Position numbers and translations under genes: made by a program. Below the pieces are notes generated by a model. The model had not been told where the DNA came from and made no database searches. It was given only the letters and a program-made list of their open reading frames with translations. 64,000 nucleotides of DNA from Amorphochlora amoebiformis (Eukaryota; Cercozoa; Chlorarachniophyceae), in contig BAAHQB010000381.1 of the NCBI GenBank assembly GCA_054601695.1, forward strand, positions 81,036-145,035, written 5' to 3'. Positions 1 to 32,979 of this stretch are shown here, piece by piece (the stretch's first letter is position 1; each line of letters begins with the position of its first letter).

Positions 1-33
1 TTTATATTCGTGCATTATACACGTATATATTAC

Positions 34-102
<69 letters not shown>

Positions 103-221
103 ATATTTGTTCAATACAAATATCTCCATACAAATATAAATTTGATATGTCTAGACACACACACACACACGCACGTATATACATTTCTACACATTACATA
201 CACGTTTTGTATTCGTACTAG

Positions 222-627
222 GGCGGCGTAGTAATGGGCGGCAACATGGTGGCTGTGGGCGGGCCTCAGGTCTTATCATCTCCACTCACTAGACGTACCC
301 GAAACGATAGCGATTACGATTATTCGCATGACCTACACCTAGACCTACCCAAACGAATACCCGAACGAATACCCGAACGATAGCGATCAGCACCAAATCT
401 ACTTACTAAAGCTACCCGAACGATAGCGAATACCACGAGCCTCTAAGAGGCTTTACACCCAAACACTCTTAGACTTTCGTACAAGTGCCTTGTCTTACTC
501 TCAATATCCACACACCCTTCTGCAAACATCGGAGGAGGAATATATACCCCTTGGTGATATTAGCATACGTACGTACATTTGCATATGTGTGATACACAGC
601 AAGGTTGTGCAAATGTGTGTACGTACG

Positions 628-690
<63 letters not shown>

Positions 691-898
691 TACACAGCAA
701 GGTTGTGCAAATGCGTGTACAAAGGTATATATGATACGTTGTGCAAATGCGTGTACTTTTGTGTATATATACGTATATATGATACACAGCAAGGGTGCGG
801 GAATAATGGACAGTTGGCGGTGATGGGCACCATGGTTCAGAGCATGATGAAGCAGTTCATCAACTACCTTCAAGACTCAGATGCTAAACGGGAGGTTT

Positions 899-978
<80 letters not shown>

Positions 979-1323
979 GTATCTATATTTTGCATTCATA
1001 TGTCACGTAGCTACAAGACTCGGATGTTAAAAGGGAGGTGTGGACATACAGTATCTATGCAGTATTGTATTCATATTTGTCTCAGCTACAATATATATCC
1101 ATAACGGTGTATATGACACATGGAACTTGAGTCTGATGCTTGGAAATCGTGTGTATGCCATGCATTGAAACCTGTGTCAGATACATCGGCAGAGAAAGTG
1201 TGATATATACGATGTGTAGAAAAGAGTTATGAAAACCAGGCGCGAGAGGACAAGCGCGAGGCGAAACGCGAGCAAATGATGACCAATATCTTCAAGCAGA
1301 TGGTTCCACTCACATCGACATAA
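222..1323 (+). CDS. 3' end of an unidentified multi-exon gene (partial, runs off left edge)
   Basis: I do not recognise this gene. Three islands join in phase on the + strand: exon 486-553 (reads [20 protein letters not shown]), exon 794-894 (reads [17 protein letters not shown], then LQDSDAKRE) and exon 1225-1323, which ends at a TAA with the charged segment [13 protein letters not shown] and the tail [10 protein letters not shown]. Donors are GTGATA and GTTTGG; acceptors are CAAG and AAAAG, so the acceptors are weak. The phases of 486-553, 794-894 and 1225-1323 sum to a whole number of codons. A glycine-rich island at 222-269 ([12 protein letters not shown]) has good AG and GT borders, but its phase does not fit directly, so another exon may lie between. 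The C-terminus looks helical and charged, perhaps a coiled coil. The start lies upstream of the window or in unseen exons. Confidence 0.5.
581..793 (+). repeat. Tandem copies of a splice acceptor region, interrupted by (TA)n
   Basis: The segment GATACACAGCAAGG occurs at 590, 690 and 781, with a shorter relative near 730. Only the last copy is followed by the open exon at 794; the others run into GTTGTGCAAATG and TA repeats. The earlier copies therefore look like duplicated acceptor junctions. Confidence 0.7.
904..977. repeat. (TA)n microsatellite
   Basis: A pure TA dinucleotide run lies immediately after the donor of exon 794-894. It separates that exon end from a second, degenerate copy of the same exon end at 1011-1045. 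Confidence 0.97.
1011..1045 (+). repeat. Duplicate of exon end plus donor
   Basis: CTACAAGACTCGGATG followed by TTAAAAGGGAGGTGTGG repeats the end of exon 794-894 (CTTCAAGACTCAGATG, then CTAAACGGGAGGTTTGG) with scattered substitutions. The duplicate keeps a GT at the same place, so it could act as a decoy or alternative donor. Confidence 0.8.
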
Positions 1324-1347
1324 ATTTCCCGAACATTGATGTACATA

Positions 1348-1385
<38 letters not shown>

Positions 1386-1701
1386 ATCTAAACGGACGAA
1401 AACACTTTTCACAAACATCCCGATATACACAGCATACTCAAACAGATGGATATGCTAACAACATGCCCAAACAGATGAAAACACATCTGACGTTGATATA
1501 CACACAGCATGCCCAGATAGATGTGTTGACAATGTGACGTGACAAACATGAACATGGACATACAAACACATACACACACGCAGAGATTACGTTAGAGTTG
1601 GAATAGCTTGGATGTAAATGAGTAAACTAGCTATCGAAACAATGGAAATAACTATATCAAAACAATTACAAACTCACATCTGCAAAACAACCTTATATAT
1701 A

Positions 1702-1830
<129 letters not shown>

Positions 1831-1941
1831 ATATATCACAATAAATATATATGCACAAGCACATACATAGTAGTTTGAACGCATTACCCCTGCTCTTCTC
1901 AAATCAAATCAAACCTGCGAATCAATCCAAAATACATATAT

Positions 1942-2096
<155 letters not shown>

Positions 2097-2381
2097 ATAT
2101 ATATACACACACATATATATATACACACGCACATGTACGTAAAGGTACAAATGAATGCATATATAATGTATGTACACTGAACGTACAAGTGAATGCATGC
2201 AATGTAGCCTCAAAGGTGTACATGAATGCATCCAATGTACTCTCAACATGTAGATGATCATGATACATGTAGTTAATATACTCACAACGTGGTTGCGTAG
2301 ACGAATATAGTTCCAATGTGCTCTCAAAGCTCAACACGGTTACGTTGTATGTAAATGAACACATTGTATGTACTCTGTAAG

Positions 2382-2553
2382 ATGGAGATGAAGGAAGAGA
2401 TTCGCGACACCCGTGAGCGCCAAGTGGCCCTTTCCAACAATCCCCAACCCAAACCGACAAAACCTCGCAAGCGGAAGCCGACTGGACAAAAGTATGCGTG
2501 TTCGTGTTCATGCATCATTGTGTTCGTGTTCGTGTTCGTGTTCGTGTATGATT

Positions 2554-2619
<66 letters not shown>

Positions 2620-2788
2620 ATGATTGTGTCGTGTTCGTGAATCATTGCGCTGCGTTCGTGTATGAATTGCGTTGTGTTCGTGCGTATAATTGCATTCGTG
2701 TATGATTGCGTTCGTGTATGATTGGGTTCGTGTATGATTGGGTTCTTGTATGGTATGTTGAGCAAGAGAGGAATACTGTTCATTATAC

Positions 2789-2824
<36 letters not shown>

Positions 2825-2949
2825 ATGTTTAATGCATGCGTTTGGGTGTTATATATATTTCATGTTTGATGTGTGCATGCATTTGTGTGTTATATCATGT
2901 TTGTCAATGTACATGTATCATATATACATAATATATACACACACATATG

Positions 2950-2986
<37 letters not shown>

Positions 2987-3194
2987 TATGCATATGTATG
3001 TATCTGTTTACGTAATATATTTTGTAGGTATATAAATATATATATATATATATACTTGTAGTATATATTTAATATATGTGTATGTGAGCATTTGTTGTTT
3101 ATAGGGGCAAGGTGAGTCCGAGTGTCGGTGAGGCGAAGAAACGAAGGTACTATATCAACACTAACAAACATACATATATATATATATAATATAT

Positions 3195-3237
<43 letters not shown>

Positions 3238-3349
3238 TTATTTATTTATATAGATATACATATATACATAAATAAATATGTAGGCGAAGTGGCGGGGTAA
3301 TATCCGAACACAAACACTCACACTCACACACACATATACATATTATATA

Positions 3350-3386
<37 letters not shown>

Positions 3387-4181
3387 TATCTGTATTCTTA
3401 ACATAGTATGTTGCATTTTGCATATATGAATATAGGCGATATGGTCGGAAGTCTAAGATTCCGTTATATGCTATCACAGGTAACTCACAAACATACACTT
3501 ATATGTATAATACATATCATGTCTTTATACGCTATCACATGTAACTCACACATATACACTTATATGTACAATACATATCACAGGTAACTCGCACATACAC
3601 TTATATGTATAATACATATCATGTCTTCATACGCTATCACATGTAACTCACACATATACACTTATATGTACAGTACATATTACAGGTAAGTCACACACAT
3701 ACACTCATATGTATAATACATATCATGCCTCTATACGTTACACATGTAACTCACACACTTAGACTTATATGACGTGAATTTATAATATATAACATGCCCT
3801 TTATACGCTATCACAGGTAATGCACACACATACACTTACATAACATGCCTATCACAGCTAATGCACACACATACACTTACATAACATCCCTTTATCGCTA
3901 TCGCTGGTAGCCATGAACACGTAAGATTGTTATACGCCACCTCTGGTGCCCAACAATTACCACAACTCCCTTTAAATGCTATCGCTGCTAGACCCACAAA
4001 CATATAAGGTTCTTTATAGATACCCATACAAACACATAACATGCCTCTATACGCTATCTCTGATACCCATACAAACACATAACATGCCTTTATACGAAAT
4101 CGCTGGTAGCCATGCAAACATTTATATGTATGTATACACATACATATATACATACACACATATATATATATACATATAATA

Positions 4182-4225
<44 letters not shown>

Positions 4226-4596
4226 ACACATTGTAAACTAATATACATATATATACACATATATACATACATGTATATGTATATATATATGTTTTTATAT
4301 ATATAGAAATATATATATATATATATACACACATATGTATATACATATATGTATACACACATATATACATATATATATTGTATACATATATTATAATATA
4401 TATATATTCATATACATATATTTAAATATATATATATATATATATATAATGTTGACAGCGTTTGATATTAGAAGAAAGACTATTAGCGTATATCACCCAA
4501 ATGGACAAAGTGAAACGGTATGTACAAACACACACACACACATATACACATATATTCGCATTTATATACTCTATATATATATATATAAATGTATAT

Positions 4597-4657
<61 letters not shown>

Positions 4658-4668
4658 GCTGCATATTA

Positions 4669-4701
<33 letters not shown>

Positions 4702-6042
4702 CTACATATATATATATATATATACATATATATTATGTTTATGTATACAGGTTTATAGTTGGAAGGATATTTCCCAAGGCGATTTTCTCGGATGTAATAA
4801 TTTTGCGCACTTCCAGCACCACTACAAGGGCTTCATAAGGACACCCCTTTGCAACATATTAAGGTCAAATCAAACGCACCTACTACAAACCATTCATAAC
4901 CACACACGTGTCAATATAGTAAGGTGAAATTAAACGCAAACCGTTCATAACCACACACGTGTCAACATCGTAAGGTGAAATCAAACGCACCTACAAACCA
5001 TTCATAACCACACACGTGTCAATATAGTAAATTGAAATCAAACGCAAACCGTTCATAACCACACACGTGTCAACATCGTAAGGTGAAATCAAACGCACTT
5101 ACTAAAAACCATTCATAACCACACACGTGTCAATATAGTAAGGTGAAATCAAACGCAAACCGTTCATAACCACACACGTGTCAACATCGTAAATTGAAAT
5201 CAAACGCACCTACTACAAACCATTCACAACCACACACGTGTCAATATAGTAAGGTGAAATTAAACGCAAACCGTTCATGACATATGCTAATGCTATTTGC
5301 TAAAGCAATTAATTCTACTCATTGGCATGATATAAATTGTAATCAAATGCAATTGATAACCATTGGCAACATATAAGGCAATGCATTTACTAAAACTAAT
5401 TCCAACCATTGTCAATATATATGGTGAAATTAAACGCAACTGTTCATGCTAATCCTATAAATTCAAGCCATTACCATGATATGTGGTAATCTATATGCTA
5501 ATGCTGTTTCTCCATTGGCATGACATATGCTAATGCTATTTGCTAAAGCAATTAATTCTACTCATTGGCATGACATATGGTAATGCTATTTGCTAAAGCT
5601 ATTAATTCTACTCATTGGCATGATATATAGTAATGCTATTTGCTTATGCTATTTCTAGCCATTGGCATGATATATGGTAATGCTATTTGCTAATGCTATT
5701 TCTAGCCATTGGCATGACATATGGTAATGCTATTTGCTAATGCTATTTCTAGCCATTGGCATGATATATGGTAATGCTATATGCTAATGCTATTTCTAGC
5801 CATTGGCATGACATATGGTAATGCTATTTGCTAATATTGGCATGATATATGGTAATGCTATTTGCTAATGCTATTTCTAGCCATTGGCATGATATATGGT
5901 TGTGCTATTTGCTAATGCTATTTCTAGCCATTGGCATGATATATGGTAATGCTATTTGCTAATGACATTTCTAGCCACATGATATACATGTAATGCTATA
6001 TGCTAATGCTATTGCTACAAATTTCCACACCTGTACAATGCA

Positions 6043-6114
<72 letters not shown>

Positions 6115-6260
6115 TTATATATATACAGAAACATTCTTATCCCTGCGTTTGAGGAATTTGGGTATGCATATGTACTTTTCATCCCTGCAAACATACATTT
6201 GTAAACATACATAATATATAATATACATTCTTACACGCACACTCATATATATATTATAAC

Positions 6261-6352
<92 letters not shown>

Positions 6353-6422
6353 ATATATATGTATATATTATATATATATATATATTATATTATATAATTA
6401 TTTAATTATATACAAATATATC

Positions 6423-6463
<41 letters not shown>

Positions 6464-6687
6464 AAAATACATATATATACACATACATCTAACACATTTT
6501 AATACTATATATTATATATATATATATAATATATATATATATATATAATATATAGTATTAATATATGTGTAGATGTATGTGTATATATTTGATATTGATA
6601 TATGACGGACGATGGACAGATGCACACAAACGAGAGGGAACGCCTGGATATATACACACACACATACACATATATATATATATATAT

Positions 6688-6746
<59 letters not shown>

Positions 6747-7208
6747 AATATATATATATATATATATATGGATAGATATATTTTTTACATAAATATATGT
6801 TACAAAATATCCGTAAATATTTACACATGCATACATCATCTAGATCATGTCTAGCATATGTATGTAATGTATTGTACACATGTTACATAAATATATATTA
6901 CAAAATATCCGTAAATATTTACACATGCATACATCATCTAGATCATGTCTAGCATATGTATGTAATGTATTGTACACATGCTAAGAATTTCGTTAGCATA
7001 TGTACGTAATGTATTGTACACATGTTAAGAATTTCGTACGTACAGTGTGACGTAAAAACACAGGTATGAGGTCCCAGGGCGGTCTCATGGGATCAGCGAG
7101 ACCCAGATATCGGCATTCAAGCTAATGTTCATGATCATGAAACAAGGCCCAAATGTGTCGTCCAAATGGTACCTACGCAGCGCAGCGTACCCTAGCTTGA
7201 TACACTAG
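2382..7208 (+). CDS. Novel 181-residue protein, 7 exons
   Basis: I do not recognise the family. Exons: 2382-2491, 3105-3146, 3436-3479, 4459-4517, 4751-4863, 6129-6161, 7064-7208 (TAG). All junctions are GT/AG, the phases agree and the total is 546 bases (182 codons). Residues 1-65 are charged and basic, with [10 protein letters not shown], the lysine/proline stretch [10 protein letters not shown] and RYGRKSK, suggesting nuclear location. Residues 67-134 form a compact, aromatic region: [53 protein letters not shown]. The C-terminus is hydrophobic then basic ([26 protein letters not shown]). The start is the first ATG of a frame opening right after CTGTAAG, which could also be an acceptor, so the N-terminus may be longer. 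Introns hold minisatellites and TA runs. Homology search of residues 60-181 would decide its identity. Confidence 0.7.
2503..2640. repeat. (GTTCGT)n hexanucleotide array
   Basis: Near-perfect tandem GTTCGT units start within a dozen bases of the donor GTATGC at 2492, inside intron 1 of the 181-residue gene. The long frames it creates on both strands are artefacts of a unit length divisible by three. Confidence 0.9.
3480..4100 (+). repeat. Minisatellite built from a splice donor
   Basis: Exon 3436-3479 ends GCTATCACAG followed by intron GTAACTCACA. This junction recurs along about 600 bases, for example near 3529, 3580, 3640, 3685 and 3810, mostly as CTATCACAGGTAACTCACAC or CTATCACATGTAACTCACAC. 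Later units decay to CTATCGCTGGTAGCC. Several copies keep an AGGT core and could serve as donors. Confidence 0.85.
4861..5280 (+). repeat. Minisatellite repeating a splice donor (AAGGTGAAATCAAACGCA)
   Basis: The exon at 4751-4863 ends at ATTAAG, followed by GTCAAATCAAACGCA. Units of roughly 60 bases then repeat GTAAGGTGAAATCAAACGCA plus CATAACCACACACGTGTCAA about seven times. Confidence 0.85.
5281..5990. repeat. Minisatellite, unit about 47 bases
   Basis: Repeats of GCTATTTGCTAATGCTATTT, CTAGCCATTGGCATGA and TATATGGTAAT fill the rest of intron 5 of the 181-residue gene. No coding signal is visible. Confidence 0.9.
6785..7030. repeat. Direct repeat of about 95 bases, two copies plus a fragment
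   Basis: TTACAAAATATCCGTAAATA through TGTAATGTATTGTACACATG appears at about 6800-6881 and again at 6898-6980. A shorter third piece (TTAGCATATGTACGTAATG) follows at 6992-7025. The copies are almost identical, so the duplication is recent. It lies just before the last exon of the 181-residue gene. Confidence 0.9.
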
Positions 7209-7331
7209 ATACATGTCGTTGGTATACACTACTATAAATAGCCTTGTCCAGCAGGTGTATGTACATGTATACATACTTGTAGTACTTTTTGTAGTAATAC
7301 CATATGGATTGATGATGTCTGGATGTATGTT

Positions 7332-8170
7332 ATGTATGCAGGCCTGCTAGGCGAGTTACCAACACGGATTGCCGCGGCTGGTGAGCTGAGCAAAAGGTTC
7401 AAGTGGATCTCTCCAGGGTGTTTCGACCCTGCCGTGCCTTGGACATCTGAATCTAGTACGTCACGTTATCTAGGTTATCTAGGTTATAAGCTTTTGGGGG
7501 AAACCTGAGTGAGTGTTACTAGTGTTACGGTGATAAACGAACTAAGATCTAAACATGTCATACAGGCTGTATCTGTGTATACTAGGTATATTTGTACTAC
7601 CTAGACTACTTCTAGTACTTATCCAGTGTGGTACACATGAACAATCTAGGCAATGGTCTCTCACAATCCGGATCCCAACTGCTAGAACTGGTACTAGTAT
7701 TAGCTAGATTAGTACATAGTAGTCTAGGCAGTAATAGTCCGAACAGATGAGATGTCTAGGATGTCGGGATGCATGCGCAACGTTAGACTCAACCGTGGCG
7801 GCTAGTTTATCTAGTTCCTATAGTTATGATCTATCTTGTCTATCTACTAGAGCTAGCAACAGTAGATATAGTTAAACTAGTTAAACATCATCAGATCTAC
7901 TTCGTAGACTGATTCGAACATACTCTAGTGTATACTCCAGATACTGACTAGACTGTGTAGACTGTGTCTTGTGTGTGACACGTGCACGGCCCAGTAATTA
8001 GAGTAACTGCGCGGGCTCAGTACTAGTTATAATTAGTTCAGCTTTGGCGTGCACTATAGGTAGATGCGTACGAATACACGTCGTGGCATAACGAGCACAC
8101 GGATAGATTAGCTAAAGATAATCAGACAGCATACGTACGTATACGTACGTATTCAGTATACGTTCGTAGC

Positions 8171-8210
<40 letters not shown>

Positions 8211-8927
8211 CTACTCGCGTAGATAATTATTCTAGTACTAACTACATACACGGTGTCAGTATCGGGTATCTACGCTATCATGATACGTACGTACAGTCAA
8301 TACCTAGACTGCCGACTAGCTAGGCTAGTATATAGACTTTTCCACTGGTCGCCGCATGATGCCTAAAAATTTTCGTGTTATCTACTAAATTATATCATAG
8401 TAAGCTATACGTATGTACAGGCCGAGTACCGTATATCTAGTATATACGTTAGTACGCGTCCGAGATATTTTGAACTTGCGGGTAATGTCCTCCACCGGCC
8501 CAGTGACTAGAGAGGCTAATGATTGATCGATCCACTCAACTTCGTGTATATTATGGCCCTGTCGCGCAGGTACATGTACTAGATGTAGTCTAGTAGTACG
8601 TACACACGCATCCGAAGTTCTCGAGCTTTACATATGTCTGCGACTGGTGACCAAACCTCTACTTACTGAAATCGAACTTAGTTTTCGTCTAGACCTATAA
8701 CTAGTATAACCTAGATAACCGTTCTATTAGTTCAAGGCCAGATAGATGCTAGCTAGCTAGCTATAGAGAGAGATATTCCGAATATTCCGGGGGAGACTCG
8801 TGAAGTTTATAAAAGTTTATTTTCCACAATTGTAACGGTGCAAGCAGGCGGGTGTGAAGCATACCATCTGGACAACTTAACTGGACCGCTGAGACACCAC
8901 CATAACGTGCTATCTATCCACCTGTAG
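7332..8927 (+). CDS. Weak candidate gene, two exons
   Basis: A coding-like island at 7332-7455 starts at ATG (or the upstream in-frame ATG at 7323). It reads GLLGELPTRIAAAGELSKRF and WISPGCFDPAVPWTSES and ends at a good donor, GTACGT. A second island at 8845-8927 (AYHLDNLTGPLRHHHNVL, stop TAG) fits its phase, after an acceptor GTGCAAG. The two give 69 codons. The intervening 1.4 kb is CTAG-rich. I do not recognise the product; the second exon in particular may be chance. It would be convergent with POLR1E. Confidence 0.3.
7456..8790. other. CTAG-rich segment without recognisable genes
   Basis: CTAG and near relatives (TCTAGT, GCTAGC, ACTAGT) are strongly over-represented, culminating in GATGCTAGCTAGCTAGCTAT near 8745-8765. 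One short TA run lies at 8173-8208. I see no intact coding island apart from the weak candidate noted separately. Confidence 0.55.
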
Positions 8928-9041
8928 TCTATCGTATGCGTGTGTCTGGATGTACCAGGAAGGGCGTATGATACACACATACATACATAACTAGACATAC
9001 CTCATTGCTTGGTATGTGTTTCTAATTGCACTCTGAAGGTC

Positions 9042-24437
<15,396 letters not shown>

Positions 24438-24440
24438 GTT

Positions 24441-24524
24441 GTAAAAGTAAATCCAAGTATGGTGACTCATTTGGTGAGCGCCGACATGAATGCATAAATA
24501 GTATATATGTATGTAGACAGTGTA

Positions 24525-24567
<43 letters not shown>

Positions 24568-24636
24568 TGTCTACATACATATATACTATTTATGCATCCA
24601 TGCATCGGCGCTCACCATACTTGGATTTACTTTTAC
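24441..24636. repeat. Large imperfect inverted repeat around a (TA)n core
   Basis: The left arm 24441-24521 starts GTAAAAGTAAATCCAAGTAT and ends TATGTATGTAGACAGT. The right arm 24566-24636 is its reverse complement. They differ by a 12-base tandem insertion in the left arm (CTCATTTGGTGA, repeating GGTGA) and a small change at ACATGAA/TGCATGG. The loop is TGCATA plus (TA)n. It could fold into a hairpin of about 70 base pairs. No transposase is visible; it may be a MITE or a replication-generated palindrome. Confidence 0.9.
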
Positions 24637-25032
24637 CTAGTTTACGATACAATGTTACCGTGCATGACTATGTACTAGATGTAGATATTGTATATTTAAA
24701 CATCATCTAGATCATCGTAAGTTCTACCTGGGGAATATCGTAATCTAGTATATAATATATATAATCTAGATAATATATCTAGTATATCCAGTATATACAT
24801 TAGATATATGTAGTAGTATATGTATAATTATCTTAAACAATATAAATCTAGCAGCGGCACATTAGCTAAGACGATTTAGCGATGAATGAATGATTATCTT
24901 ATTCTACACGAAAGGGAACCACCACCTAGACCACGCTCACGCTGTTACCAGTTTCTACCGTAGGCTACGCATACCTAGATACTAGAGATACGTTCCTAGA
25001 CGTTGTTGATAGATCTATTATTTTGAACGCAC

Positions 25033-31488
<6,456 letters not shown>

Positions 31489-31499
31489 CTCTCAACATA

Positions 31500-31576
31500 T
31501 GTGCTTTAAAACACATTATACGTGTATGTATGAATGTATATATATATATATGTACATATATAAATATATATATATG

Positions 31577-31614
<38 letters not shown>

Positions 31615-31814
31615 CCATAATATGTACACACACACATACACACACACACATATATACATATATATATATGTGTGTATATATATGTATGTATACATATATA
31701 ATATACATGTATATAGTGTGTATGTAAATATAATATATATATATATATTTTTTATATATATATATTTACTTATATAATATATATACATATATATATATAA
31801 TATATATATTTACT

Positions 31815-31854
<40 letters not shown>

Positions 31855-31970
31855 TTAGTTATATAATATAAATATATATATATATATGTATATATTTACT
31901 TATATAATATACATATACATAATATATATATGCTTGTGTGTGTATATATTTATATGTGTAATACATATAT
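31500..31970. repeat. (TA)n/CA-rich intergenic or intronic DNA
   Basis: Mostly TA runs with short CACACA and TTTACTTATATAATATA repeats. No coding evidence. Confidence 0.85.
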
Positions 31971-31985
31971 TTGTACACCAGATGG

Positions 31986-32124
31986 GTTCGCGGAAGGGTT
32001 GAGGTGGGTAGGCAGCAACGGCAGGGCTGTTCCGAAAAAAAAAGAAAACATGATCAACTAACTCCACCTGGAGAATTTCACCAAACTGCATGCAAACAAA
32101 GGAGTGAAATATCGTTCTGTATCA
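31986..32124 (-). CDS. Possible short exons (uncertain)
   Basis: The - strand island 31986-32035 has a very good acceptor (CTTTTTTTTTCGGAACAG) and a donor GTGTAC. One frame reads PAVAAYPPQPFREPI; another (LPLLPTHLNPSANPS) would fit the phase of the glutamine-rich exon at 31001. A further short frame MQFGEILQ with donor GTGGAG lies just before it. I cannot decide the frame or the gene they belong to; they may be 5' exons of the Q/P-rich gene. Confidence 0.3.
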
Positions 32125-32446
32125 GTTTTAACTCTCCCCTTCCCCGCCGCAAGTTTCCTTTCTCATGAGGAAAATGGAAAAGAGAAAATTGCAAGATCAT
32201 TGTTAGTGGTTCGTGGGTGGGCCCCTGAGCGGCAATGGAGGGATGGAAATCCAAAATTGGCAGCAGTAGGGCAAATAACCCACAGCCCGAAGGCCTAGGC
32301 TATCTCATCCCCAACAACACGCTATCCTTTACTCGAAATTACACCCCGGAACCACAAAAAAGGTATGCTCCTTCCCAATCCCCTACCTTATCTCCCCCCG
32401 CCTTTCCTAAACAGAAAACAAACAGAATTGCGAGAACCCAAGCCTA

Positions 32447-32707
32447 CTAAACCCTGTATGGTCGACCTGTACTTCGCACGGGAGCCTTCAGGGAGATGCG
32501 GTGGGGTTGCGGTTTTGAATTTGAAACCGTCTGCGCACCGCTTAAGGGCGGTTTTTGCGGGTCAAAGACGTGCACCTTGGACATCCCCATCGAATGGCCG
32601 TTTGACGTTACAACGTGGCTCATATCGCCAAGATTTTGCACCTTATCGACCGCCAACACCTTCTCGCGCGCCTCCCCTGCCGGACCTTTGTGCACACGGC
32701 TTGAAAT
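32447..32707 (-). CDS. Coding-like island, possible 5' exon of the Q/P-rich gene
   Basis: The - strand frame reads SRVHKGPAGEAREKVLAVDK, VQNLGDMSHVVTSNGHSMG, MSKVHVFDPQKPPLSGAQ. This looks like a natural protein and is GC-rich. A phase-compatible donor (GTCGAC, after VRST) could connect it to 31986-32035. No convincing start or acceptor is seen. The + strand frame over the same DNA is less protein-like, but I cannot exclude it. Confidence 0.35.
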   Translation of the reverse strand: MSSRVHKGPAGEAREKVLAVDKVQNLGDMSHVVTSNGHSMGMSKVHVFDPQKPPLSGAQTVSNSKPQPHRISLKAPVRSTGRPYRV

Positions 32708-32979
32708 TCCTTTCGATCGAGACGCGAAAAATTACAAAAAAATACGAAAAAAACTTGCACGAAATTGCCACGAATTCGAGGCGCAGGGCTACACGCAGCT
32801 ATGTCACACACACCTCACTTTCGCACCGCGCCTCAATAGCTATGTCACGTATGTGTCACTAGAATGTCACAGACACGACTCTACAAATCACAGTAAAGTC
32901 ACGCTTCTGACTGGAAACGCCACCTTCCCGCCACACACCCCGCCTTCGGCAATAGGAGGGATACAGTCGAACCTCACCT

